From: Schistocephalus solidus
Lineage: Eukaryota; Platyhelminthes; Cestoda; Diphyllobothriidea; Diphyllobothriidae
DNA: 64,000 bases
NCBI GenBank assembly: GCA_017591395.1
Contig: WEDG01001404.1
Location: 1 to 64,000, forward strand
Reading direction: 5' to 3'
Shown here: positions 46,201 through 53,493 of the stretch, in pieces
Layout of the letters: every line of letters starts with the position of its first letter
How positions within the stretch are numbered: the first letter of the stretch is position 1
Program-made: the position numbers and the translations under genes
The notes under the pieces: model-generated
What the model saw: only the letters and a program-made list of their open reading frames with translations
The model's database searches: none
Told to the model about the DNA's origin: nothing

Positions 46201-49200
46201 GTTCACCTATTCCGGTTCGCAGGTCTACGAGGCTGTGCACACCCTTGATTTTGGCCTTAATGTCTACAATCTCTACGCGCCCTGCGCTGGCGGCGTTCCA
46301 CCGAAACTTAGTCGAGATCGAAATAATTCTCATCTTGATCGCAAGAGTGCTGATCGCCTGAACCTCTTCCGCTCAAACCCCTTTGTGCTCCAGGAACGTG
46401 AACTGGCAGGAAAGTGAGCAGTATATTCCTCTCAGTCCTTTCTTGTGCATCGTCCACATAAGGCCCTATTACAGCACTGTGACCATAGGCTTTACTTAGA
46501 CTATCTGCTCTCTGCTGACCTCCTTTAGCTAATCGCACCCGTTTACTTGCTAGGGTACAGAAAAATGACGTGTTCACTCCACCCTGATTTTACTGACAAG
46601 AGAAATGGGGTGGTTTGCACGCCCAGTCGGCAAAGGATTTCACTTACGAATAACTGCGATAAAAAGGAAGCATGTTGATTGTTGTTGTGCCGTGCATTTT
46701 TAAATTTTCAACCGTGTTGTTCGAGGTAGGTCTTTGGTGCCATTTAGGAAAGATTTTACCAGTTCACATCCATGCCGTTTTTACCTCTGTCGAGTTCGAA
46801 AGCTGAGATGAATAAAGATAAGATTCCGGCGCGCGAACAGCGTTACTCTTCAAGTGTTCCTCCCAAATTAGCGCAGGACATCAGCTCCCTGGCGTGTTTC
46901 TGACCTCCTGCAGTCTGGTGTGGCACTTTTCACCTGTCACTGTCGCATGTAGCTTGGCATTGACTTTAGGTTCTCATGTACATCTACTCAACTTTCCGAC
47001 TGAAAATTTGTCTGAACCTCCTTGTCACAAGTGTAGACCAGAATTTTATAAAAAGACGAACATAACCAAGCTGATACTCGCTAGAAGGCGATTTCCCAGA
47101 AGTGACCAAGAGCCTTTCTCTACCGCTTTGCCTAAGCGATTGTGAGCAGTTATCCTACGTAGCCCAAACATTTTTAACGAGGAATGTACTTGTCTGATGC
47201 GCTTCAACCTGTGAATATGTGACACAAACTGGCTCTTCCGGATACTCACACTGGTTTCTCCTAGTTACGATGAGGCATTAAAAAGCGCTCTCATTAACTG
47301 AATTGCTCCTATTTCCCGAGTTACTGCCCCGTGTTTGAATCAAGCGAAGAACGCTTCACTGAGTATGCGGATATGGAGCACAGACATTGGAAACGCTTTT
47401 AGCGTATCTGGGTGTGTGTTTTTGCATCAATTGGCCCACCGATTTTCTTTGAACCTCGGGTTATTTATTAAAACCTTTCAGCTCGACTGCTGCTGCTGTT
47501 GCAAAGGAGGTGATCCCATGTTCTGACGATCGGGACATAACTGATTACCTAAATGATGAGGACGTGCGGGCGGCCCTGCACATCCCTTTCTCTGTTCCTG
47601 CTTGGGAGTCCTGCTCCTCCAACGTCTCTCAGTCTTACAAACGTGTCTACCAAGATCTCACCAAACAGTATTTGGGCCTTTTAGAGCGGAAGGTAAGCAC
47701 GTGTGTATTACTGGCTGTCAGATTTTACGTGCATATACTTTCAATTGAACTTACTAGACACCTTAAGAGATGAAGTCAACAATACCTACTACGCTTCAAG
47801 GTTTGCGTATCAAAAACTCGTCCTCTAACGCTTTGATCTGACCGCATAAATGGCCACGGTCATTCAGCAGTTGAATACGAGCCGAGTGGGTGGCGCCGTT
47901 TTGGATAGTTCGCGCATGTTTATTGGTCGTTGTGCTCATTCGAATTTTTTTGGTTGACCACCGACTTCCGGTTACCTTCATCTGAGGAAATGCGTTCTGT
48001 ACTCTGAGGTCAATTCAGAAGAATGCGCTAACTATAGACAGAAAGGCATTGCTAACAAAGACTAGGAAGACTCGATGATGCACGCTCGCCTATGGTTAAC
48101 GGAATTCACTCGTTCCGCTCTGCCTTGGGGCTAATTCTCGAGCCCTGCCAACAATCGCATGGCAGCTGTTAGGAGTAGTAGGGGCAGCTATGCGGCTGCT
48201 GGCGGGGCTCGAGAACGAGTTCCAAGGCAGAGCGGGACGAGTGAGTTCAGTTAATGGTCGGTGAGCGTTCATCAACAAATGACCATGTTCCCGATATAAA
48301 CTAGCAAGATAACGAGCCCGTGGCTCAATGCTTAGAGCTTTGGAATTCTGATCAACAGGTCATGGGATCGGATATGGCTGGCCGATGATGGCTTATGAAC
48401 CAGAAATGGTTATTCCAGTCTCCTTTATCTTCGTCGGCATTGTTATTCCATAAGAAAGACTGGAATGGCTATTTCTGGCTTATTAGCTTTATGAGCCAGC
48501 CATACGCAACCCAAGTGTTAGAGGGTTAAATTCGCTAATTGATCCGGTTGTTTGCTGGCCACTCCTTTTGGCTGGCATCGCCGTCGCCGACTTCCAGTGT
48601 TAGGCATCTAAAGACTGCTCTCCATATTCATTCACGCCTCAAACCGTGCTACGCGGCTTTTTGCCACTGCTAGGAACTAATTTTTTTCAGAAATTTTTGA
48701 CGGAATGGACCGCTGACGGTGAGGGATATGTTGCCTGTGCTTGCAGGCGTCTCCCTTTCTCTTTTCTCTGCACCAAGTGTCAATTTCGTGATTGTACTCT
48801 TGGTAAGTCGTCTCTGCTGGATAGTGCTCCGATCCGGTGTGGCTAAAGCAAAAGTCTTTGCGGCCATTGTTCTTCTCATTTTCTGGCGGCTGTACAGTAA
48901 AATTGCACAAGAGGGAACGTTGTTCCTACCGGTGGTTACCTCGACTCTTAGTTAATAGCAGTTTTTTGTTCCCAACTTACTCCCTGAACAAAAAGCCAGT
49001 TTCACTTACTCCAGTCATGTTGACCCAATCTTGTCAATTAAACACCACCGGTGTGGAAGAGAAAGAAAGAAAGAAAAAAAGAGAGGGGAGAGATAGAGAG
49101 AGCCACACACAGGCCCGTTGTGCTATCCCGCTAATCACCATATGACGGCCTTCTAGTGTTTTAGTTTGAGTTTCTTCAGTCAACTTCGACTATGTCCACC

Positions 49201-51733
49201 GCGTACTCCACAGCATGGTGGTACGAGAACAGTGACTTGCGCTGGATTGTCGTGAGAGCAGACTTGTGCTCCATCTGTTCAACTCCCCACCTGAACCCGG
49301 TGTCAAAGACCGGAGGTGGGAGAGGGCGCAGGCATGCCGCCCACTTAACGTAGGTGGCCTTGCGATCAATTTCGGGAAGAGTAAAAATTCCCGTGGCTTA
49401 CCTGTAACACTAACCCCAAACATAAAACTCAACTGTAACCTTAGTCTCAGCCCTAGCCGTACGCTGAAACTAAACCTTATAGTTTACAAAAACCCAAACA
49501 TTGACCCTTAACATGCTCCTAACCACACACCTACCCATGAAAATAAAGCTAACCTTACACGTAACCCTAAACTCAGTCCTAAACCTACGTTTCCTGGAAT
49601 TGGGCGCAAAGCCACATGCATTGCGAGTGGTTCCTCTTACCATGTCCGGGCTTCTTGACTCTGTGATAGAACCAGGCCTAATAAGGGGAGGAGAAGAGAA
49701 TGCGGTAGCGATAAGCACCGTGGGTTAGAAGGTCGCGAACTGAGAATTACACTCAGACCTCGCAGACATTCTAATGTGTGTTGTGTGGTGGATGACTGGT
49801 GGTCTGCGGGTCAGGCTGCGATGTTTCCTTCTTAATGTGACCTCTGGCTATCTCACAAATGTGAGAGGTAAGCCGTTCTACCCCCTGCTGTGTGAAATCC
49901 TGGTGCTTGTGTTTGGGGGGCCAGGTCGTGTACGCAGTACACGTAGACGAGGTCACCAGCAGCTGCGTCCACATCCGCATCAGACAACTGACCGGCCCGG
50001 GCGGTGGTCTGCTTGTGGGGGTGCGGGAGAGAGTGGGTTTGACAGCTCAGCGCATTTTCCTCACTTAAACAATCTGACGCGCTTGAAACTATCACGGTGC
50101 GCTAAAAGCCGTGGCTTGGAAGGTTGCCAACTGACGGGATAACTCAGACCGCGTGGTCAGCCCAATGTGCGTTTTGTGTGGAGTGGCTGACGGGCGGACT
50201 GAGAGTCAGTCTGCAATGGCTTCCTCTTAATGTGACCTTTATGGCACGTTTACTCCGTGGCATATAAGCCAGGTGTAGTGGTACGCCCAGGGCAGCTCCG
50301 GCCGCGCCAGCCAACTGCGCCGTCTCTCATATCCGGTCTTCGTGACACTGTCCTGATCGCAGGCTCAAGCACAAGTTACCGTCCCTGCATCACCCTCCGG
50401 TGAGCATACGGTGGACATCGTCGAAATTGACGGTCGAACTGTCGTTTGGATTGCAAGGATACTAGTTAGGGGTAGCATCACACAGATAGCATTTGGTCAC
50501 TCTATTTGTCTCGTATAGTTGGCGAATGCTCCTATAACCGCCTTTTATTGGTACCCAACTCTCATCTGGGACTCCTGTCCACCTAGGCGGATAGTGCCCT
50601 CGTGAGCGTCCATAGCATCACCAGTCGAAACGCGCTCCTTATTCTGATAAAAACAATTCGACCCTGTCTACAACCTGCCTTCCAAGCCACGGCTTTTAAC
50701 GCACCGTGATGGTTTTAAGCACGTTAGGTTGTTTATAGTGAGGAAAATGCGCTTAGCCGTCGACCTCACTCTCTCACCCACCCCCAGCATCAGGCCGCCG
50801 TCCTAAGCCGCAGTGGGCCGAGCACGTTCCGTAACCTATGGGCCCGTCGCTCAGTGGTAGAGCGTTAGACTCGATGACCCCCTGATCTCACGTTCGAATA
50901 ACAGGTACCTACCTACGACCAGTTGCCCTGCGACGGCCTGCTAGTTTGTGCCGCCAAGGTATAACGGTATGAGCGCCTTCCGTATTCTGATAGGTGAGTG
51001 TTCATTTGCTATAATTTAAACGCTTTAGTATAATGAATTTTAAATGCGAATAGTGGTCTGTTTTACTTCCGCTAATCGCCCTTACAGTGGCCCATTCACA
51101 TCTCGAATTTGTTTAAATGCCAGAGAAAATGTAAACAATCTCATATCCGCCTCTATTCCCCCTTCTCCAGATTCGAGTCCTCATCTACAACGGTGATGTT
51201 GATATGGCCTGCAATTTCCTCGGTGACGAGTGGTTTGTCGATGCGCTGGGACTGCCGGTACGCGTGGTCCCCTTTTTTTACTTCAATTTTCACTGTGCAG
51301 ATAAGCCCTCTCTCACCATCGCTGTCGCCGTGGTCACTATTATCGCACCACGACCGCCACAGTCACTGTTAAACTTATCGCCACCATCTTCCTGTTCCCA
51401 CCCTCTATTTGGCCGCCATCCCCATCAGTAGCTCCCCGCTTCCTGTACCTAATTTTGCCCTTCAAATTCCTTTCAGTATTTGTCGTTTGGTCCCTTTTTT
51501 AGCTGATCAGACCGCGCGTTGCCTGGTACTACGACTCCACTGATGGAACTCGCCAAGTTGGTGGTTTCACAAAAACCTTCCGCATGGATCCCACCGCGAC
51601 TGACTGCACGTACTTGACTGTCCGCGGATCCGGTCATATGGTGCCTCAGGACAAGCCTGCACAGGGCCTCACGCTTTTCAGAGATTTCATACAGTACACA
51701 TCAAAGAAGTCTCCTGGCTATCCTCAAGTTTAA
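30993..51733 (+). CDS. CTSA: Serine carboxypeptidase, cathepsin A type (10 exons)
   Basis: Joining 30,993-31,274, 33,043-33,090, 33,762-33,848, 34,621-34,776, 38,334-38,425, 39,471-39,564, 46,223-46,413, 47,482-47,692, 51,171-51,257 and 51,503-51,733 gives 492 residues and a stop. Every intron is GT-AG and phases agree. Residues 1-18 ([18 protein letters not shown]) form a signal peptide. Landmarks are [19 protein letters not shown] (73-83, substrate/oxyanion region), [22 protein letters not shown] (Ser169), [40 protein letters not shown] (Asp398) and GSGHMVP (His461). Family members are lysosomal or secreted enzymes that remove C-terminal residues; the vertebrate protein also protects beta-galactosidase and neuraminidase. 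NxS/T sites occur at exon 3, the exon 7/8 join and exon 8. Length and order match animal cathepsin A. Exon limits are inferred without transcripts. Confidence 0.94.
32270..32900 (-). mobile_element. PLE remnant in intron 1, minus strand
   Basis: The minus strand contains [31 protein letters not shown] and [16 protein letters not shown] (32,830-32,640), the end of a GIY-YIG nuclease domain as in PLEs, then diverged tail sequence. 32,270-32,450 (GGGCTGCTCGATTTTTC, GTCTCGGCCCTTTG, GCAGTCTAGCTG) is the 3' region, shared with the PLE at 44.2-44.4 kb. Confidence 0.75.
33043..33090 (+). CDS. CTSA: Carboxypeptidase exon 2 (48-nt microexon)
   Basis: Acceptor TTTTTAG and donor GTAATT enclose 16 codons, phase 0 on both sides: [16 protein letters not shown]. 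It supplies the conserved NPYSWN-like segment (here SPYSWN) between GPF and the NILYLESP strand. It is too short to be found by ORF length. Confidence 0.88.
33762..33848 (+). CDS. CTSA: Carboxypeptidase exon 3
   Basis: 29 codons, phase 0 on both sides, acceptor TTTTTAG and donor GTAAGT. It encodes [20 protein letters not shown] followed by [19 protein letters not shown] is an S10 family signature, and NVS is a potential N-glycosylation site. Confidence 0.92.
34010..34110 (-). ncRNA. PLE terminus with hammerhead-like motif (decayed)
   Basis: On the minus strand CTGATGA (34,078-34,084) is followed by stem II TGGATTC/GAATTCA (one G-T pair), then AAAACGCC where GAAACGTC is expected. The flank GAAGGAGATCA resembles other PLE ends in this window. 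The second core block is mutated, so activity is unlikely. Confidence 0.45.
34621..34776 (+). CDS. CTSA: Carboxypeptidase exon 4 (catalytic Ser)
   Basis: 52 codons, phase 0 on both sides, donor GTAAGT. It encodes [39 protein letters not shown] and ASKPEINLR. The nucleophile Ser169 is the AGT at 34,708-34,710. The acceptor (TCTAAATTGAAG) has a weak pyrimidine tract, so the exact start is the least certain part. Confidence 0.92.
34866..34885. repeat. (TA)n microsatellite
   Basis: About 20 bases of alternating TA in intron 4. A similar run at 35,093-35,111 abuts the 3' end of the large PLE. Confidence 0.8.
34925..34985 (-). ncRNA. Hammerhead-like motif, PLE type
   Basis: The minus strand reads CGGTGATGC, a short stem (CTC...GAG), GAAAC (34,941-34,945), then ATCAGATGATGATTAAACC. 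The tail parallels the PLE end at 35.15 kb. The first core block is degenerate, so this is likely a relic. Confidence 0.35.
35150..35192 (-). ncRNA. Hammerhead-like motif at the PLE 3' end
   Basis: Minus strand: CCGACGA (core with one change, T4 to C), stem II GGAATC/GATTTT with a G-T pair, GAAAC, then GTC as cleavage triplet and AGG, which can pair with CCT before the core. Stem III is only the palindrome ACGT, as in minimal hammerheads reported to act as dimers. PLE repeats are known hosts of hammerheads. Confidence 0.5.
35305..37899 (-). pseudogene. PLE polyprotein: reverse transcriptase + GIY-YIG nuclease
   Basis: 37,899-37,531 is the N-terminal part ([39 protein letters not shown]). Two small indels near 37,615 and 37,508 shift its frame. 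37,491-35,899 (530 codons) carries [52 protein letters not shown] (motif A), [15 protein letters not shown] (motif B), RYVDDTFVV (YVDD at 36,580-36,591) and then [18 protein letters not shown], the GIY-YIG nuclease. A single TAG (35,899-35,901) interrupts before [16 protein letters not shown], and the same frame continues to 35,305 with a charged tail. Catalytic residues are intact in all domains. Confidence 0.9.
37916..38260 (+). mobile_element. tRNA-derived SINE with hammerhead-like motifs
   Basis: A tRNA-like head (37,998-38,045: GCAGTGGGTAG as A box, GGTCGCGAGTTC as B box) is followed by a hammerhead-like segment (38,078-38,122) and a GC-rich tail (CTGGCGGGGCTCGAC, GGCGAGTGGGTTCCGTAACC). 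A partial second copy of the hammerhead-like segment lies at 37,924-37,966. Related SINEs occur at 48.1-48.5 kb and 50.8 kb. Confidence 0.65.
38078..38122 (+). ncRNA. Hammerhead-like motif of SINE type
   Basis: GGCTGG (stem I), CTGATGA (38,084-38,090), stem II GGTT/AGCC, GAAA (38,105-38,108), short stem III TG/CA, cleavage triplet ATT (38,114-38,116), then CCAATC closing stem I with one mismatch. Both conserved core blocks are exact. One non-pairing C-A flanks stem II. Confidence 0.55.
38334..38425 (+). CDS. CTSA: Carboxypeptidase exon 5
   Basis: 92 nt, starting in phase 0 after CCCTATAG and ending in phase 2 at AG|GTACGT. It encodes [20 protein letters not shown] and [10 protein letters not shown]. 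These strongly resemble the VGNGL and [10 protein letters not shown] segments of animal cathepsin A. Confidence 0.93.
39471..39564 (+). CDS. CTSA: Carboxypeptidase exon 6
   Basis: 94 nt. One base completes an Arg codon from exon 5, followed by 31 codons ([31 protein letters not shown]), then donor GTAAGT in phase 0. Its Cys pattern fits the CC...C...C segment that forms disulfides in cathepsin A. Confidence 0.9.
39959..40199. mobile_element. MITE-like element with TA target duplication
   Basis: TATGCATTGTGTTC (39,961-39,974) and GAACACAATGCATA (40,184-40,197) are a perfect 14-bp inverted pair, extending to about 24 of 28 matches inward. TA at both outer ends fits the TA target duplication of Tc1/mariner-type elements. 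No transposase is present. Part of the adjoining left flank resembles 12,872-13,040. Confidence 0.55.
40545..40592 (-). ncRNA. Hammerhead-like motif, PLE type
   Basis: Minus strand: GTCT, CTGATGG (40,579-40,585), stem II GGATT..AGTCC, AAACGTT (40,552-40,558), then AGAC. GTCT and AGAC form a perfect 4-bp stem I around cleavage triplet GTT. The core has two changes (A9 to G, and CAAA for GAAA). It adjoins the A/B repeat. Confidence 0.45.
40600..41390 (+). repeat. A/B dimeric repeat copy, intron 6
   Basis: One A unit (to about 40,997) and one diverged B unit (to about 41,375), with the head CAGTTCGACCGTCGATTTCG at 40,600. Complement of the head reads [20 protein letters not shown] and then [13 protein letters not shown], which is also open in the copy at 52.3-52.5 kb. 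Confidence 0.85.
41373..43660 (-). mobile_element. RTE-like LINE with C2H2-finger tail, intron 6
   Basis: Antisense to the host gene. The minus strand encodes [18 protein letters not shown] and [14 protein letters not shown] (43,620-43,330, motif A). It continues [19 protein letters not shown] and [10 protein letters not shown] (43,180-42,758, catalytic FADD), [40 protein letters not shown] and [18 protein letters not shown] (42,785-42,270), and then a tail of C2H2-like fingers ([56 protein letters not shown]; about 42,220-41,500). Frameshifts near 43,180, 42,780, 42,240 and 41,720 make it a pseudogene. The 5' part, including the endonuclease, is missing. Confidence 0.87.
43838..43930 (-). 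repeat. PLE-terminus fragment with partial hammerhead core
   Basis: Complement contains CTGATGATGGGTTCGAG (core at 43,908-43,914), then GCGATCGCATTTACTTCTTC, resembling the ends of the PLE at 35.1 kb. The second core block GAAAC is missing. Confidence 0.4.
44131..44180 (-). ncRNA. Hammerhead-like motif in PLE left repeat
   Basis: Minus strand: TTGACAA (degenerate first core), stem II GGTGAG/CTCTCC with one mismatch, GAAACGTC (44,136-44,143), then AGC. The second core block and the GTC triplet are intact. Confidence 0.4.
45862..45912 (+). ncRNA. Hammerhead-like motif in PLE right repeat
   Basis: TGCT (45,865-45,868), GTGACAA (degenerate core), stem II GGTGAG.., GAAAC (45,898-45,902), TTC, then AGCA. 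TGCT/AGCA is a perfect stem I. It is the inverted counterpart of the motif at 44,131-44,180. Confidence 0.4.
46223..46413 (+). CDS. CTSA: Carboxypeptidase exon 7
   Basis: 191 nt from TTCGCAG, starting in phase 0 and ending in phase 2 at AA|GTGAGC. It encodes [35 protein letters not shown] and [26 protein letters not shown] is almost identical to the vertebrate segment. The following basic stretch lies in the excision-peptide region. Confidence 0.93.
47482..47692 (+). CDS. CTSA: Carboxypeptidase exon 8
   Basis: 211 nt. The acceptor TTTCAG (47,479-47,481) is the one that keeps phase; nearer AGs at 47,506 and 47,509 would break the frame. One base completes Asn, forming a possible NST glycosylation site. 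It continues [40 protein letters not shown] and [20 protein letters not shown]. Donor GTAAGC, phase 0. Confidence 0.92.
48376..48420 (+). ncRNA. SINE hammerhead-like motif with 6-bp stem I
   Basis: GGCTGG (48,376-48,381), CCGATGA (core, T4 to C), stem II TGG..CCA, GAAA (48,403-48,406), a short stem III, cleavage triplet ATT, CCAGTC (48,415-48,420). GGCTGG pairs with CCAGTC over all six positions with one G-T wobble. Confidence 0.5.
48455..48505 (-). ncRNA. SINE hammerhead-like motif, inverted copy
   Basis: Minus strand: GGCTGG, CTCATAA (degenerate core), stem II GCT..AGC, GAAAT, ATT, CCAGTC. Stem I pairing is retained though the core is mutated. Confidence 0.4.
49058..49102 (+). repeat. Purine-rich GA/GAAA tract
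   Basis: GAAAGAAAGAAAGAAAAAAA and then GAGAGGGGAGAGATAGAGAG: 45 bases almost wholly A/G in intron 8. Confidence 0.8.
49333..50660 (-). repeat. Left arm of a large inverted repeat
   Basis: Reverse complement of 53,494-54,420 from end to end, but 401 bases longer because it holds both the A and B units of the dimeric repeat. Its inner third (49,400-49,600) is a CTAACCY-like degenerate telomeric tract. The arm lies in carboxypeptidase intron 8. Confidence 0.85.
50700..50990 (+). mobile_element. Repeat fragment plus tRNA-derived SINE
   Basis: 50,680-50,815 is a piece of the A/B repeat. 50,800-50,840 is the SINE tail (GAGCACGTTCCGTAACC). 50,845-50,912 is a tRNA-like head with CGCTCAGTGGTAGAGCG (A box, good D arm) and CACGTTCGAATAAC (B box). 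The acceptor stem does not pair, so it is SINE-derived rather than a functional tRNA. Confidence 0.6.
51171..51257 (+). CDS. CTSA: Carboxypeptidase exon 9 (catalytic Asp)
   Basis: 29 codons, phase 0 on both sides, acceptor TTCTCCAG and donor GTACGC. It encodes [20 protein letters not shown] and WFVDALGLP. The second Asp of GDVD (Asp398) is the charge-relay acid. Confidence 0.94.
51503..51733 (+). CDS. CTSA: Carboxypeptidase exon 10 (catalytic His, stop)
   Basis: 76 codons plus TAA after acceptor TTTTTTAG. It encodes [40 protein letters not shown] and [14 protein letters not shown]. His461 lies in GSGHMVP. The protein ends PGYPQV. Confidence 0.94.
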   Translation: MIRPRVAWYYDSTDGTRQVGGFTKTFRMDPTATDCTYLTVRGSGHMVPQDKPAQGLTLFRDFIQYTSKKSPGYPQV

Positions 51734-52072
51734 CCAATTCGGTGTAATTGTAACCCCCATCCATAATTTTTAGCCCACATCGATGATTTCGTCGCCCCCT
51801 CGCTCCTTTTGAGTATTTTGAGGCAGTCTTCTTGGTCTCAAACTGCCTTACCAAGTGAACCCTTTCCTCTGTCATACCAGCATCTGTGTTGCCTTGCTGT
51901 CCTCCTCCTACTCTTCCTCTTCCTCATTCCCCTCCTTCCTCTCCCCTGTTGTTTCGTCCTGATGTAAACCTGGCGATCGTGCACTTTGCAATTTGCCGAA
52001 ACCTCCCTTTTTTATATATTTGCAAAGCCCCCCAGTAGGGAGGTCTTCCCGCTAACTAGCATGATTTTATCA

Positions 52073-52078
52073 ATTAAA
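52073..52078 (+). terminator. CTSA: Candidate polyadenylation signal
   Basis: ATTAAA, 340 bases after the stop codon, followed by A-rich and then mixed sequence. It would give a short 3' UTR ending before the A/B repeat at 52.14 kb. No transcript evidence. Confidence 0.4.
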
Positions 52079-52139
52079 AAAGCTTGATTTGCATCGCCCA
52101 CTATTGACAGCAGTCCATCTCATCCTCGAATGTCTCCCT

Positions 52140-52490
52140 AAACGGGCCACGTGATAGATGCGTTGGCCCAACACGGGGGCCACATCAGGGCACGGCAGGC
52201 GTTATTCGGTTTGCGCTCCCATAACAAATGCCGAACATGTGGGTGTGGTGGCACGCCCAGGGGCGGCTCCGGCCGCGCCAGCCACCTGCGTCCTCTCCAG
52301 TCTTCTTGACTCTGTCTTGACACCGGGCTCAGGTGGGGGAGGAGGAGAGAGTGCGGTAGCTGCAGCGCAAGGCTACTATCACTTAAAACTAATTCACGCG
52401 CAAGTCACCGTCCCTGCACCACCTGGTGTGGAGCATACGGTGGACCTCGTCGAAATCGACGGTCGAACTGTCGTGTATAGGTTTGGCACT
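52140..52490 (-). repeat. A-unit repeat copy, reverse orientation
   Basis: Complement of the A unit and head. The plus-strand frame keeps [20 protein letters not shown] and [16 protein letters not shown] open. This is the third place in the window where that peptide is preserved or nearly so. Confidence 0.8.
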
Positions 52491-52549
52491 ATGATTCACG
52501 TCTCGAAAGCAACTGACACCTATTGGAACTGATGAAAGCGAACAGGTGA

Positions 52550-53030
52550 GTTCCAGGAAACAGCTCAAAAGAAGAAGAGGTGATCACTGGAACATGGTTT
52601 CGGAAAAGGGTAATTGGGTCAAAAAGTGTCCTGTATTTATTGAGTGTAGACGCCAGGCAACAATAGGCCTGCTATCGCTGACAGTCCTAGTGTTCATCGC
52701 TAGGGGTCGTAGGTGATGCGATTATTGCTTTTTGATCCGTGATTTCTGCACTGTTGTTTATCCCTGGTGCATTAGAACTTCCAGTAGCACTGACTGAAAA
52801 TGTGCGTTGTTTCGAAATTATTGCGTACGTGCTCGCATTTTTTGCCTTCGGCCCGCAAAGTTTCTCAGTTGTAGTGAATTCGAACTTACAAAGCACCGCT
52901 TGGTGTTGCCAAACCAGAGGGGGTCACTGTGAATCCAGTTTATCAGTACTGGTAGCTCTTAAGCAGTAAAACGGTGAGAATCAGGCGTCGACTGTTAGTA
53001 GTATGGAGTGCTCGTAAGATCTGTATGCAT
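52550..53030. other. PLE-end-like fragment and unassigned sequence
   Basis: 52,550-52,600 (AGAAGAAGAGGTGATCACTG) resembles the PLE terminus at 35,113-35,140. No coding motif is recognised in the rest. Confidence 0.4.
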
Positions 53031-53039
53031 TTGATTCCC

Positions 53040-53310
53040 TACAATAGACCACGCGCTAGATAGGCTGGACCAAAACCGGAGCCAGATTAGGACATGGCAC
53101 CGTGGGAGCGGTTTGGGCCTGCCCAGACACAGGCTCATTTCGTACCGGCCGCCTGCGACCGATCGCACCTCCGGTCTAGTAGACTGTCCGGTCACAGATG
53201 GGTGAGGGAGGTGAGAGAGAGAGAGTCCAGTAGATGCTGCGTAATCTCCTACAATGTGATCTACGCGCGATTCACTGCTCCTGCGCCCGGGGCATACGAT
53301 TGACATGGAC
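53040..53310 (-). repeat. Diverged A-unit copy, reverse orientation
   Basis: CCAGATTAGGACATGGCACC, CCGCCTGCGACC, GTCCGGTC and CGATTCACTGCTCCTGCGCC align in order with the A unit at 52.14-52.45 kb. GAGAGAGAGAGAG at 53,212-53,224 replaces its pyrimidine-rich block. Confidence 0.55.
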
Positions 53311-53493
53311 GGCTGGACTGCGGTACATCTCTAAACTCAAGCAGTATGCACATGCGCACACCGGGCATGAATGCAGACAATGGCATAAAAGCGACGTACT
53401 GCCAGTGAACTGAGACGTAACATTCAACGCTTGTGATATCTTTAAACAAACAAAAAAGAGAGTCATTGATCGTCCGCAGGTTGCAGACAGAGC

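Larger units (their letters stand above)
48075..48540. mobile_element. SINE cluster with a palindromic dimer
   Basis: 48,075-48,149 and 48,201-48,276 are inverted copies of the SINE GC-rich tail (ACTCGTTCCGCTCTGCCTTG against its complement). A tRNA-like head follows at about 48,315-48,360 (CGTGGCTCAATGCTTAGAGC), then a hammerhead-like segment (48,376-48,420) and an inverted one (48,505-48,455). Confidence 0.65.

Noticed and set aside
47505..47510. Acceptor AGs at 47,506 and 47,509 for exon 8
   Set aside because: Both would put the exon out of phase with exon 7. The AG at 47,481 with a pyrimidine tract keeps the frame.
50845..50912. Functional tRNA gene
   Set aside because: D-arm and B box are good, but the acceptor ends do not pair and the T arm is incomplete. 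Adjoining SINE tail explains it.
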